The position numbers and the translations under genes were made by a program. The notes below the pieces were generated by a model. That model was not told where the DNA came from. It saw only the letters and a program-made list of their open reading frames with translations, and searched no databases. From positions 186,001 through 250,000 of the forward strand of contig NZ_BQUV01000009.1 in NCBI RefSeq assembly GCF_022835695.1: a DNA stretch of 64,000 nucleotides, written 5' to 3'. Shown in pieces: positions 16,817-25,195 of this stretch (its first letter is position 1; each line of letters opens with the position of its first letter). This DNA comes from Bradyrhizobium sp. Ce-3 (GTDB taxonomy: Bacteria; Pseudomonadota; Alphaproteobacteria; Rhizobiales; Xanthobacteraceae).

Positions 16817-17617
16817 TCACGTTTTCTCCGCGAATGCGGTCGGTGTCTTGCCGGTAACCTGACGGAACGCGTGGGAAAATGCCGGCACGCTGGCATAACC
16901 GAGATCGGAGGCGACCTGCTTGACCGAGACATTCGCACTGGTCGACAGCCGCTCGATCGCGGCCGCGATGCGGGCGCGCTGGCACCAGCTCTTGAACGAC
17001 AGCTGCGTCTCCGCCGCGAACAGCCGCGACAGCGTCCGCGCCGAGGTGCCGACCGTGCGCGCCAGCGCATCGATCTCGTGATCCCTGGTCGGGTCGGCCA
17101 GCACGATGTCGGCGGCGCGACGGCAGCGCGGCTCCTGCGGCAGCGGGATGAAGGTCGCGGAGTCCTCGGCCTGGTGCAGCTCGAGCATCACGAGCCTGAT
17201 CAACAGATCGGTGCGCTCGCGTCCGCATGACGCGTCGAACAGCGCGAGGATCGCCTGGTGCACCAGCGGCGACACCCGCACCACGAATTCATGGCCGAGG
17301 CTGTCGCTGCGCTTTTCGCGCGCGAGCCAGGCCTGGTCGAAATAGAGCGTGCGCATCTCGATGTCGGCGAGCACGTCGATCGCGTGCGGCAAGAGGGCAG
17401 GGACCCACACCGCGCGGTCCGGCGGCACCAGCCAGCGGCCCTTCGGCGTGGTCACCTGCATGGTGCCGCTGGCGGCATAGACCAGCTGTGCCTCGCGGTG
17501 CATGTGCGGGTCGAGCCGGATGCCCTTGCGGTAGCTGCGCGCGACCATGTGCACGCCGTCGCCGGTGACGCGGCGGTCCTCGTGGAGGGCTCTGATTGGC
17601 GGCTCAGCGATAGTCAT
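16817..17617 (-). CDS. AraC family transcriptional regulator
   Basis: A 266-residue regulator with an N-terminal cupin-like sensor (DPHMHREAQLVYAASGTM, VPPDRAVWVPALLPHAIDV) and a C-terminal double helix-turn-helix (DALARTVGTSARTLSRLF, VKQVASDLGYASVPAFSHAF, TGKTPTAF). The layout resembles NimR/YeaM-type regulators. ATG at 17617 is chosen; ATG at 17626 is an alternative. It is divergent from the MFS gene starting 75 bases away and most likely controls it. Confidence 0.9.
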   Translation of the reverse strand: MTIAEPPIRALHEDRRVTGDGVHMVARSYRKGIRLDPHMHREAQLVYAASGTMQVTTPKGRWLVPPDRAVWVPALLPHAIDVLADIEMRTLYFDQAWLAREKRSDSLGHEFVVRVSPLVHQAILALFDASCGRERTDLLIRLVMLELHQAEDSATFIPLPQEPRCRRAADIVLADPTRDHEIDALARTVGTSARTLSRLFAAETQLSFKSWCQRARIAAAIERLSTSANVSVKQVASDLGYASVPAFSHAFRQVTGKTPTAFAEKT

Positions 17618-17692
17618 TGGCGACATCCCGTCAGGACAAGCACCTATAACCTATTTTCGAGCAATGGAAGAATCGCGTGAAGAGACGTGTCT

Positions 17693-18883
17693 ATGAACAG
17701 TCCAAGCAATAGTCCTGGCCGGGTGATCACCTTCGTCAACGCCGCCCATTTCATCGACCACTATGCGATGCTGATTTTCGCGGCCGCGGTCATCATCATG
17801 GGACCGGCGCTCGGCATGGCCTATTCGGAACTGCTGCCCTACGCGACGCCGGGCTTCATCGCCTTCGGCGCCGGCTCGCTGATCACGGGCTGGCTCGGCG
17901 ACCGCTGGAGCCGCCGCCACATGATGGTGATCTTCTTCGTCGGCATCGGTCTGTCGATGATCTCGGTCGGCTTCGTGCAGACGCCGCTGCAACTCGGCGC
18001 CGCGCTGCTGGCGATCGGCATCTTTGCCTCGATCTACCATCCGGTCGGCACCGCGATGATCGTGTCCTATGCCGAGAAGCTCGGCGCCCAGATGGGGATC
18101 AACGGCGTCTGGGGCAATCTCGGGGTTGCCTCGTCGGCGCTGGTCACCGGCGTGATCGGCCAGTATCTCGGCTGGCGCTGGGCCTTCATCGTGCCCGGCA
18201 CGGTCACCGTGCTGGTCGGCATCGTCTTTGCGATGACGGTGGTGCATGAGGACCGCAAGGGCTCCAGGCAGGCCGCGGCGCAGGCGCGGGTCGCCAAGGA
18301 AGACATGTGGCGCGTGGTGCTGTCGCTCCTGATCGTGGTGATCGCGATCTCGACCACGTTCAACGCGGTGACGGTGGCGCTGCCGAAACTGTTCGCCGAA
18401 CGGCTGGCTGATCTGACCGCGAGCCCGGCGCTGCTCGGCGTGATCGCGGCCGGGGTCTATGTGTTCGGCGCGATGACGCAGTACACGATCGGCAAGCTGC
18501 TCGACCGGCATTCGCTGAAGACCGTGGCGCTGCCGCTGTCGTTCATGCTGGCGCCGTTCCTGTATCTGGCGGCGAGCCTGTCCAATCTGCCGCTGATCGT
18601 GGTCTCGATCGGCATCGTGATGGGCGCCTTCGGCCAGGTGACGGTGAACGATGCGATGGTCGGCAAATACACCACCGAGGAATGGCGCTCGCGCGCCTAT
18701 GCGGTGCGCTATTTCGTCGGCTTCACCGCGGCCGGCGCGTCGGTCGGCCTGGTGGCCTGGCTGTACGACCAGGGCGGCTTCTCGATGATGCTGCGCGCCT
18801 TTGCCGCGCTGTGCCTGCTGGCGATCGCGGCCGCGATCATCTTGCCGCGCGAGATCCGCACCCCGGCCGCGCAAGGGGGCTGA
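17693..18883 (+). CDS. MFS transporter, fosmidomycin-resistance (Fsr)-like
   Basis: A 396-residue carrier with twelve predicted membrane segments. It shows features of the Fsr group: NAAHFIDHYAM in the first helix, GWLGDRWSRRHMM between helices 2 and 3 and ASIYHPVGTAM. It probably exports a small toxic or metabolic compound; the substrate is unknown. ATG at 17693 has AAGAG at a good distance, whereas the GTG two codons upstream is too close to it. It is paired with a divergent AraC regulator. Confidence 0.88.
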   Translation: MNSPSNSPGRVITFVNAAHFIDHYAMLIFAAAVIIMGPALGMAYSELLPYATPGFIAFGAGSLITGWLGDRWSRRHMMVIFFVGIGLSMISVGFVQTPLQLGAALLAIGIFASIYHPVGTAMIVSYAEKLGAQMGINGVWGNLGVASSALVTGVIGQYLGWRWAFIVPGTVTVLVGIVFAMTVVHEDRKGSRQAAAQARVAKEDMWRVVLSLLIVVIAISTTFNAVTVALPKLFAERLADLTASPALLGVIAAGVYVFGAMTQYTIGKLLDRHSLKTVALPLSFMLAPFLYLAASLSNLPLIVVSIGIVMGAFGQVTVNDAMVGKYTTEEWRSRAYAVRYFVGFTAAGASVGLVAWLYDQGGFSMMLRAFAALCLLAIAAAIILPREIRTPAAQGG

Positions 18884-18896
18884 TCCCGCCCCCTTT
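18875..18896 (+). terminator. Hairpin terminator overlapping the MFS stop codon
   Basis: GGGGGC and GCCCCC pair around a seven-base loop that contains the TGA stop, followed by TTTACG. Confidence 0.5.
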
Positions 18897-19078
18897 ACGC
18901 CGTTTGCCGTGAGCAATGCGCGCCCGCGGGTGCGCTGCTCGGCGCCGGCGGCATCCGTGACCTGGTCACGCTTCAGCAACTTTGTTCCAACCCGCAGCTG
19001 TGGTAGCTTTAGCTGGGCCTCGGGGACGAAGGCGTCGGTTGCGCCTCTTTGCACGTATTTTGGAGCAGCCGGAGCGCC

Positions 19079-20626
19079 ATGGGCGAGATTCGCGACTTCA
19101 AGTCAGGCCGACCACAGTCCGACAATACGCAGCCTCCGGGCACCTCAATGCCGCGGCGCCTGGCGGCGATCGTCGCCGGCGATATCGCCGGCTACAGCCG
19201 GTTGATGCAACTCGACGAAGAGGGCACGCATACCCGCGTCAAGCGGACCTTGCGCGATCTCGTCGAGCCCACCATTGCCGAGCACCATGGCAAGCTGGTC
19301 AAGACCACCGGCGACGGCTTCATCGCGATGTTCGATAGCCCGGTCGAGGCCGTCCGGTGCAGCATTGTGATCCAGCAGAACATGATCGGCCGCAACGCGG
19401 CGATCGCGCGGGATAACTGGATCGAGTACCGGATCGGCGTCAACCTCGGCGACGTCATCATCGAGCCCGACGACATCTATGGCGACGGCGTCAACGTGGC
19501 CTCGCGCCTGGAAGGGATTGCGGCGCCCGGTGAAGTCTTCATCTCGGGCGGCATCTACGAGCAGATCAAGCACAAGATGGTCTGCGGGTACGAATCGCTC
19601 GGCGACAAGAAGGTCAAGAACATCACCGATCCGGTCCGGGTCTATCGGGTGCTGCCGGATGCCGCCGCGTACCAGCGGACCCGCCGGCGCCGCGAGTCGA
19701 TCCTGCTGACGCTGCTCGGTTTGGCGATCGCCGTCATCGCCGGCGGTGTGCTCTGGTACATGCTGGCGCAACCGCGCGGCAAGCCGGCTGACGTGGCGCA
19801 GGCGCCTCCGCCGCCGGTGGCATCGCCCGCCGTCCAGCCGCCGGCCCCGAGCCCGGCTCCGGCGCCAAGCCAGGCTGCAAGTCCGGCCCCCAGTGCCACG
19901 CCGACGCAGCAGGCGTCACCTGCCCCTTCGGCAAGCCCTGCCGTCACGACGCCGGAGCCCGAAATGGTCTCGCTGCAGGGCGGCAGCTTCTCGATGGGCA
20001 GCAATGACGACCCGTCGGAGCGGCCGATCCGCAAGGTGACGGTCAAGCCGTTCGCGATGGGCAAATACCCCGTCACCGTGCGCGAATGGAATGCGTGCGC
20101 GGCGGCCAAGGCCTGCGGCTTTACGGCCAGCGGCAAGGACGACGTTCCGGTCACCAATGTGAGCTGGAGCGATGCGAAGCAATACGTGGCGTGGCTCGCC
20201 GAGGCGACGAAGAAGGCCTACCGGCTTCCGAGCGAGGCCGAATGGGAATATGCGGCGCGCGGCGGAACGCAGTCGAAGTACTGGTGGGGCGACCAGATGC
20301 AATCGGGCCATGCCGGCTGCAAGGATTGCGGCGGCGACGCCGCAGCCGAGCAGCCGGTCAAGGTCGGCAGCTTCAAGCCGAACCCGTTCGGCCTCTACGA
20401 CATGGGCGGCGGGGTCGATCAGTGGGCCGAGGATTGCTGGCACCGGAATTACCAGGGCGGCCCGGCTGACGGTGCGGTGTGGTCCGGTGGCGACTGCGCC
20501 TCCCATGTCATCCGTTCCGGTTCCTGGAAGAATGACGCGCGCTATGTGCGTCCGGCCAATCGCGACAATTACGACACCAATGTTCGCTACCCGACCCACG
20601 GTTTCCGGGTCGCGCTGTCTCCCTGA
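19079..20626 (+). CDS. Membrane class III nucleotide cyclase fused to a SUMF1/FGE-like domain
   Basis: A 515-residue protein in three parts. Residues 25-195 are a class III adenylate/guanylate cyclase domain: metal aspartates Asp35 (VAGDIAGYS) and Asp79 (KTTGDGFIAMF), and IYGDGVNVASRLEG. A basic stretch (QRTRRRRES) precedes one membrane helix at about 206-228, which puts the cyclase inside and the rest outside. After a Pro/Ala/Ser-rich linker (about 230-294) comes a formylglycine-enzyme-like (SUMF1/EgtB/PvdO) domain: GGSFSMGS, RLPSEAEWEYAARGG, GLYDMGGGVDQWAEDCW, GFRVAL. The paired C-terminal cysteines of true FGE are replaced by PANRDNYDTN, so it likely binds a ligand instead of oxidising cysteine. 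Start at 19079 has GGAG upstream; Met24 is an alternative. Confidence 0.9.
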   Translation: MGEIRDFKSGRPQSDNTQPPGTSMPRRLAAIVAGDIAGYSRLMQLDEEGTHTRVKRTLRDLVEPTIAEHHGKLVKTTGDGFIAMFDSPVEAVRCSIVIQQNMIGRNAAIARDNWIEYRIGVNLGDVIIEPDDIYGDGVNVASRLEGIAAPGEVFISGGIYEQIKHKMVCGYESLGDKKVKNITDPVRVYRVLPDAAAYQRTRRRRESILLTLLGLAIAVIAGGVLWYMLAQPRGKPADVAQAPPPPVASPAVQPPAPSPAPAPSQAASPAPSATPTQQASPAPSASPAVTTPEPEMVSLQGGSFSMGSNDDPSERPIRKVTVKPFAMGKYPVTVREWNACAAAKACGFTASGKDDVPVTNVSWSDAKQYVAWLAEATKKAYRLPSEAEWEYAARGGTQSKYWWGDQMQSGHAGCKDCGGDAAAEQPVKVGSFKPNPFGLYDMGGGVDQWAEDCWHRNYQGGPADGAVWSGGDCASHVIRSGSWKNDARYVRPANRDNYDTNVRYPTHGFRVALSP

Positions 20627-20663
20627 GCGATCGTCCGCAATCGCCAGGTTTCATGGAGGGGCT

Positions 20664-21089
20664 ATGAAAAGTGCAGGCCTGATCATGTTCGCTGCGGCGC
20701 TAACGCTGCTCGCTGCCCCGGCCGTTGCGCAAAACAAGCCGGCAGGGAAAGACACCAAACTGTATTTCATCTGGCCGCGTGACGGCGCCAGGCTCAAAAG
20801 CCCGTTCGCGTGCCGCTTCGGGCTGCGCAACATGGGCGTCACCCATGCCGGCGACGAGTACCCGAACAGTGGCCATCATCACCTGCTGATCGATGTGGCC
20901 GAGCCGCTGAATCCGAATGAACCGATCCCGTCCGACAAATCTCATCTGCACTTCGGCGCGGGCCAGACCGAGACGCAGCTCGACCTGGCGCCCGGCAAGC
21001 ATACCCTGCAGCTGGTGCTGGGCGACGCCAAGCACTATCCGTTCAACCCGCCGGTCGTTTCCGAGAAAATCACCATCCGGGTCAAATAG
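20664..21089 (+). CDS. Secreted DUF4399 protein
   Basis: A 141-residue exported protein with a signal peptide ending at AVAQ. The mature part carries the DUF4399 pattern: LYFIWPRDGARLKSPF, FGLRNMGV, GHHHLLIDV and SHLHFGAGQTETQLDLAPGKHTLQL. The histidine-rich GHHHLLID and HLHFG segments look like a metal site, which is an inference. A GGAGGGG ribosome binding site lies just upstream and the gene follows the cyclase-SUMF1 gene by 37 bases, so the two are probably cotranscribed. Confidence 0.82.
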   Translation: MKSAGLIMFAAALTLLAAPAVAQNKPAGKDTKLYFIWPRDGARLKSPFACRFGLRNMGVTHAGDEYPNSGHHHLLIDVAEPLNPNEPIPSDKSHLHFGAGQTETQLDLAPGKHTLQLVLGDAKHYPFNPPVVSEKITIRVK

Positions 21090-21193
21090 ACCGATACGGA
21101 TATCTCCCTTGCGCGAACCGCAGCTTGCGCAAAGCGGTCGCGTGCGGTTTGTTGCGCGCCGCCGGACAGCAAGACCGGCGTGGAGGACGTCCG

Positions 21194-21991
21194 ATGTCGT
21201 CTCGACTGCTGCGTCTGGCTGGCCTCGTTCTGGGAGTGATTGTGATGGCCACATCAGCGAACGCCGACGCCTTGAAGGATCAGATCGCGCCGACCGGAAA
21301 GCTCCGCGTCGCGATCGCGATCAGCCCGGCAGGCGGCGCGTTCTGGTCGACCAGGACCGACAATGGCTATGCCGGCGTTCCCGTCGATCTCGGCAAGGCG
21401 ATGGCTGCGCAGCTCGGCGTATCAGTCGAATATGTCGTGCATCAGAATTCCGGCCAGATCACCGACGCGGCGGCGAAGGGCAGCTGGGACGTCACCTTCC
21501 TGCCCAAGGATCCCGAGCGCGAAACCAAGATGACGTTCGGGCCGGTCTACGAGGTCGCCGACGCCACCTATATCGTCAGGCCCGGTTCCAAAATCACGAA
21601 CTTCGCTGCGCTCGACCAGGACGGCGTCAAGGTCGCCGCCGTCAACAACACCACGACCATGCGTGGTGCGATCGCGCATCTCAAGCATGCCAAGGTCACC
21701 GGCTATCAGACCTATGACGAGATCTTCCATCTGCTGGAGAACGGCGAGGTGGACGCGTTCGCGCTGTCGCGCGACCAGCTCATGGCGATGGCGAAGAAGA
21801 TCCCGGGCAGCTGCGTGCTGGACGAGACCTTCAAGCAGACCGTCACCGCGGTCGCGGTGCCGCTCGACCATCCGCTCGCCGCGGCGTTCGTCGCCAAGTT
21901 CATGACGGATGCGATCGCCAACGGCACGCTGCGCAAGGCCTATGACGCCAACGGGCTGAAGGACACGCCGGTGCGGACCGGGGTGAAGTGA
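21194..21991 (+). CDS. Periplasmic solute-binding protein, family 3
   Basis: A 265-residue binding protein with a signal peptide (MSSRLLRLAGLVLGVIVMAT). The fold is that of amino-acid-type binding proteins: KLRVAIAISPAGG, YAGVPVDLGKAMAAQLGV, GSWDVTFLPKDPERE, and a C-terminal ADAIANGTLRKAY-like helix. No permease or ATPase gene is adjacent, so it is an orphan or works with a remote transporter or with the nearby receptor-like cyclase. GGAGG lies nine bases upstream of the chosen ATG. Confidence 0.85.
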   Translation: MSSRLLRLAGLVLGVIVMATSANADALKDQIAPTGKLRVAIAISPAGGAFWSTRTDNGYAGVPVDLGKAMAAQLGVSVEYVVHQNSGQITDAAAKGSWDVTFLPKDPERETKMTFGPVYEVADATYIVRPGSKITNFAALDQDGVKVAAVNNTTTMRGAIAHLKHAKVTGYQTYDEIFHLLENGEVDAFALSRDQLMAMAKKIPGSCVLDETFKQTVTAVAVPLDHPLAAAFVAKFMTDAIANGTLRKAYDANGLKDTPVRTGVK

Positions 21992-22023
21992 CGTCGCGCG
22001 GCGCTGCGCATAGACTCTCTCTC

Positions 22024-22125
22024 CGTCACCCTCAGGAGCCGCGCAGCGGCGTCTCGATGGGTCGACGGCCACTAGCCGGGCCGTTCATCCTTCGAGACGC
22101 GCTTCGCGCTCCTTAAGGATGACGG
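22024..22125. repeat. Interspersed repeat, 'cgtcaccctcaggagc' family
   Basis: Ends CGTCACCCT and AGGATGACGG are inverted; inside are GCGCAGCGGCGTCTCGA and TCGAGACGCGCTTCGCGC, the usual 'ccttcgagacgcgc' element scattered in Bradyrhizobium genomes. It marks the end of the binding-protein gene. Confidence 0.75.
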
Positions 22126-22265
22126 GGTGGAGATGCGCGCATCCAACGTGGGCGACATCTGGGCATGCTGCATAATTCCGCGCCATCGCGCCGGACGGTT
22201 CCGGTGCTGGCTATCTAACTCATTGTATTGATATTGATTTTTGTCCCGTCGGCGCCGTCGCCGCT

Positions 22266-22281
22266 TGGCACATCCATTGCT
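22266..22281 (+). promoter_or_regulatory. Sigma-54 (RpoN) promoter of the FNT channel gene
   Basis: TGGCAC-atcca-TTGCT matches the -24/-12 consensus TGGCAC-N5-TTGCW at every defined base, with the invariant GG and GC ten bases apart. It points at the FNT gene, giving a leader of about 195 bases. I could not pick out a clear NtrC site in the 150 bases upstream. The match suggests nitrogen-controlled transcription. Confidence 0.8.
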
Positions 22282-22359
22282 TTTGCTTCTATCAGTCAAT
22301 GACGACTGCCGTTTCTCCGGATGGCCGAAGCCAGTGCTGGCCGAGGTGAGGGGACCAAG

Positions 22360-22376
22360 GCGCCCGGACCGGGCGC
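22360..22376 (+). promoter_or_regulatory. GC-rich hairpin in the FNT leader
   Basis: GCGCCCGG-a-CCGGGCGC is a 17-base perfect palindrome inside the predicted leader, preceded by a weaker GGCC/GGCC pairing at 22323-22342. It has no U-tract. Nitrate/nitrite genes are often controlled by leader hairpins read by NasT-type ANTAR proteins, so a regulatory role is possible but unproven. Confidence 0.4.
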
Positions 22377-22486
22377 TGCGAGCAATCGTCAACCCCGATC
22401 TCCCCGGACGGACGAGCATTTCAACCAACCCGCGTCGCTACCGGCAGGCAGCCGGCGCGGCCAAATTGCGCAAGGGGAATTTACGA

Positions 22487-23305
22487 ATGGCCTATCTCGC
22501 ACCGTCCGAGTTCGTCACCAAGATGGTCGACGCCGGCGAATCCAAGATCTTCATGTCGACGCGCGACACCGTGATCCGCGCCTACATGGCCGGCGCGATC
22601 CTCGCCCTGGCGGCCTGGTTCGCGGTGACGATCAACGTCAACACCGGGCAGCCGATCGTCGGCGCATTGTTGTTTCCGGTCGGCTTCGTCATGCTCTATC
22701 TGCTCGGCTTCGATCTGTTGACCGGCGTGTTCGTGCTGTCGCCGCTCGCACTGCTCGACAAGCGTCCGGGCGTCACGCTCGGCGGCGTGCTGCGCAACTG
22801 GGGCCTCGTTTTCATTGGCAATTTCGCCGGTGCGCTCACGGTCGCCTTCATGATGGCGTTCGTGACGACGTTCGGCTTCACGCAGGAGCCCGACAAGGTC
22901 GGCATGACCATCGGCAACGTCGGTGAGGCGCGAACACTGGGCTACGCGGCGCATGGCGCGGCGGGCATGGCCACCCTGTTCATCCGCGGCATGCTCTGCA
23001 ACTGGATGGTCTCGACCGGCGTCGTCGGCGCCATGATCTCCACCACGGTGCCCGGCAAGGTGATCGCGATGTGGATGCCGATCCTGGTGTTCTTCTACAT
23101 GGTGTTCGAGCATTCGGTGGTGAACATGTTCCTGTTCCCGTCGGGCTTGATGCTGCATGCGAAGTTCTCGATCATGGATTACCTGATCTGGAACGAGATC
23201 CCGACCGTGCTCGGCAATCTCGCCGGCGGTCTCGCCTTCACCGGGCTGACGCTCTACACCACGCATGTGAAGACGGCGCCGAAGCGCCAGCGCCTCGCGG
23301 CTTGA
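22487..23305 (+). CDS. Formate/nitrite transporter (FNT) channel
   Basis: A 272-residue inner-membrane channel with six segments, transporting formate, nitrite or a related small anion. The central histidine of the family falls at His209 in VFEHSVVNMF, and the omega-loop threonine lies in FDLLTGVFVLSP. The C-terminal FLFPSG and LGNLAGG blocks are also typical. ATG at 22487 has AAGGGG ten bases upstream. The sigma-54 promoter and the PP2C-kinase partner favour a nitrogen role (nitrite) over formate, but sequence alone does not decide. Confidence 0.93.
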   Translation: MAYLAPSEFVTKMVDAGESKIFMSTRDTVIRAYMAGAILALAAWFAVTINVNTGQPIVGALLFPVGFVMLYLLGFDLLTGVFVLSPLALLDKRPGVTLGGVLRNWGLVFIGNFAGALTVAFMMAFVTTFGFTQEPDKVGMTIGNVGEARTLGYAAHGAAGMATLFIRGMLCNWMVSTGVVGAMISTTVPGKVIAMWMPILVFFYMVFEHSVVNMFLFPSGLMLHAKFSIMDYLIWNEIPTVLGNLAGGLAFTGLTLYTTHVKTAPKRQRLAA

Positions 23306-23365
23306 TCCTGAGGGGCTTATGGGGCTCTCCTGTCACGGAGAGCCCTATTCGCATCGGGACGGTCG

Positions 23366-25102
23366 ATGCCGCGCGCGCTGAAAATATCGGTCGGGCAATT
23401 CTCTGATCAGGGCCGCAAGGACACCAATCAGGATTTCCACGGCGTCCTGATCCCCGACGAGCCGCTGCTCGGCCTGAAGGGCATCGCCGTGGTGCTCGCC
23501 GACGGCATCTCCTCGAGCAGCGTGAGCCGCATCGCCGCCGAGTCCGCGGTCAAGAGCTTCCTGACCGACTACTATTGCACCTCGGAATCCTGGTCGGTGA
23601 AGACCTCGGCGCAGCGGGTGCTGGAGGCGACCAATTCCTGGCTGCACGCGCAGACCCGGCGCAGCCAGAACCCCTACGACAAGGACAAGGGCTATGTCTG
23701 CACGCTCAGCGCGCTGGTGATCCGCTCGACCACGGCGCATCTGTTCCATGTCGGCGACAGCAGGATCTACCGCGTCGCCGGCAACAGCCTCGAGCAACTG
23801 ACCAACGACCACCGCGTCGTGATCTCCTCGCAGCAGAGCTATCTCGGCCGCGCGCTCGGCGTGAACCCGCAGCTCGAGATCGACTACCAGAATCTCCCGC
23901 TTGCGCGCGGCGACACCTTCCTGCTGGTCACCGACGGCATCTACGAGCATGTCTCGGCGCGCCAGCTCGCGAAGACGATCAGGGACGGTGCCGCCGACCT
24001 CGATACCGCCGCGAAGTCGATCGTCGCGCAGGCCTATGACAACGGCAGTCCGGACAATCTCACCGCGCAGATCGTCCGGATCGACGAATTGCCTGACGGC
24101 GACGCCAGCGAGGTGTTCGGCCAGCCGAGCGAGCTGCCGCTGCCGCCGCTGCTCGAGGCGCGGATGCTGTTCGACGGCTACCGGATCGTGCGCGAGCTGC
24201 ATGCATCGCACCGCAGTCATATCTATCTCGCGGTCGATGAGGAGAGCGGCGCCACGGTGACGATCAAGATCCCCTCGATCGACCTGCGCGACGATGGCGC
24301 CTATCTGAAGCGCTTTGTGATGGAGGAGTGGGTTGCAAGAAGGATCGACAGTCCGCATGTGCTGAAGCCATATCTGCCGCAGCGCAAGCGCAATTTCCTC
24401 TATGTTGCGATGGAATATATCGACGGCCAGACCCTGACGCAGTGGATGACGGACAATCCCGCGCCCGCGCTGGAGACCGTGCGCGACGTCACCGAGCAGA
24501 TCGCAAAGGGGCTGCGCGCGTTCCACCGCAAGGAGATGCTGCACCAGGACGTCAGGCCCGACAACATCATGATCGACAACACCGGCACGGTGAAGATCAT
24601 CGATTTCGGCTCGACCCGGATCTCCGGCGTTGCCGACGCGGTGCCCGCGGGTGTCGAGGACATTCTGGGCACCCAGCAATACACCGCGCCGGAATATTTC
24701 CTGGGCGAGGGCGGCACCGCGCGCTCCGACCTGTTCTCGCTCGGCGTCGTGACCTATCAGATGCTGACCGGACGCTTGCCCTATGGCGCGCAGATCGCGC
24801 GGGCCCGGACGCGATCCGATTTCAACCGGGTGGTCTATCGTCCGGCCGCGCATCGCAGCCGCGCGATTCCGAACTGGGTCGACGGCACGCTGGAGCGCGC
24901 CGTGCATCCCAATCCGCTGAAGCGCTACGACAGCTTTTCCGAGTTCCTGTTCGACCTGCGCAATCCCAACGCCAAATATCTGACGACGTCATCGACCCCG
25001 CTGATCGAGCGCAACCCGGTGCTGTTCTGGAAGTCGACCACGCTGCTGCTGGCGCTGGTCGTCGTGCTGCTGCTGGCTTACGGTGCGCATCATTTGCGGT
25101 AG
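23366..25102 (+). CDS. Bifunctional PP2C phosphatase / Ser-Thr protein kinase, membrane-anchored
   Basis: A 578-residue fusion. Residues 1-240 are a PP2C phosphatase (DTNQDFHG, VLADGISS, FHVGDSRIYR, LVTDGIYE, GSPDNLTAQIV). Residues 270-530 are a protein kinase: Lys301 in TIKIPS, catalytic HQD (Asp395) with Asn400, and DFG at Asp413. The glycine-rich loop is not recognisable (RELHASHRSHIYLAV), so ATP binding must be unusual. A hydrophobic tail at about 553-575 anchors it with catalytic domains inside. It starts 60 bases after the FNT gene and is probably cotranscribed. In several Proteobacteria this fusion lies in nitrate/nitrite assimilation clusters; its targets are not known. Confidence 0.92.
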   Translation: MPRALKISVGQFSDQGRKDTNQDFHGVLIPDEPLLGLKGIAVVLADGISSSSVSRIAAESAVKSFLTDYYCTSESWSVKTSAQRVLEATNSWLHAQTRRSQNPYDKDKGYVCTLSALVIRSTTAHLFHVGDSRIYRVAGNSLEQLTNDHRVVISSQQSYLGRALGVNPQLEIDYQNLPLARGDTFLLVTDGIYEHVSARQLAKTIRDGAADLDTAAKSIVAQAYDNGSPDNLTAQIVRIDELPDGDASEVFGQPSELPLPPLLEARMLFDGYRIVRELHASHRSHIYLAVDEESGATVTIKIPSIDLRDDGAYLKRFVMEEWVARRIDSPHVLKPYLPQRKRNFLYVAMEYIDGQTLTQWMTDNPAPALETVRDVTEQIAKGLRAFHRKEMLHQDVRPDNIMIDNTGTVKIIDFGSTRISGVADAVPAGVEDILGTQQYTAPEYFLGEGGTARSDLFSLGVVTYQMLTGRLPYGAQIARARTRSDFNRVVYRPAAHRSRAIPNWVDGTLERAVHPNPLKRYDSFSEFLFDLRNPNAKYLTTSSTPLIERNPVLFWKSTTLLLALVVVLLLAYGAHHLR

Positions 25103-25128
25103 GGGCTCCAAATCCGCCAATCTATCTC

Positions 25129-25173
25129 CGTCATCCCAGCGACAAAGGCGAAGCCTTTGCGCGGGGATGACGG
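25129..25173. repeat. Short hairpin repeat between convergent genes
   Basis: CCGTCATCCC and GGGATGACGG enclose AAAGGC-GAA-GCCTTT, forming one long hairpin. It sits between the kinase gene and the leftward binding-protein gene and may terminate both. Confidence 0.65.
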
Positions 25174-25195
25174 GGATAGAGTTGGCGATGCCTCG

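Larger units (their letters stand above)
21992..22486. other. 495-base gap with a repeat, a sigma-54 promoter and a structured leader
   Basis: No gene is seen. The left third is an interspersed repeat (22024-22125); the centre (22210-22250) is AT-rich; a -24/-12 promoter lies at 22266-22281; and the last 195 bases would be the untranslated leader of the FNT gene with a GC-rich hairpin. The reading frame that extends the FNT gene upstream has no supporting start. Confidence 0.8.
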
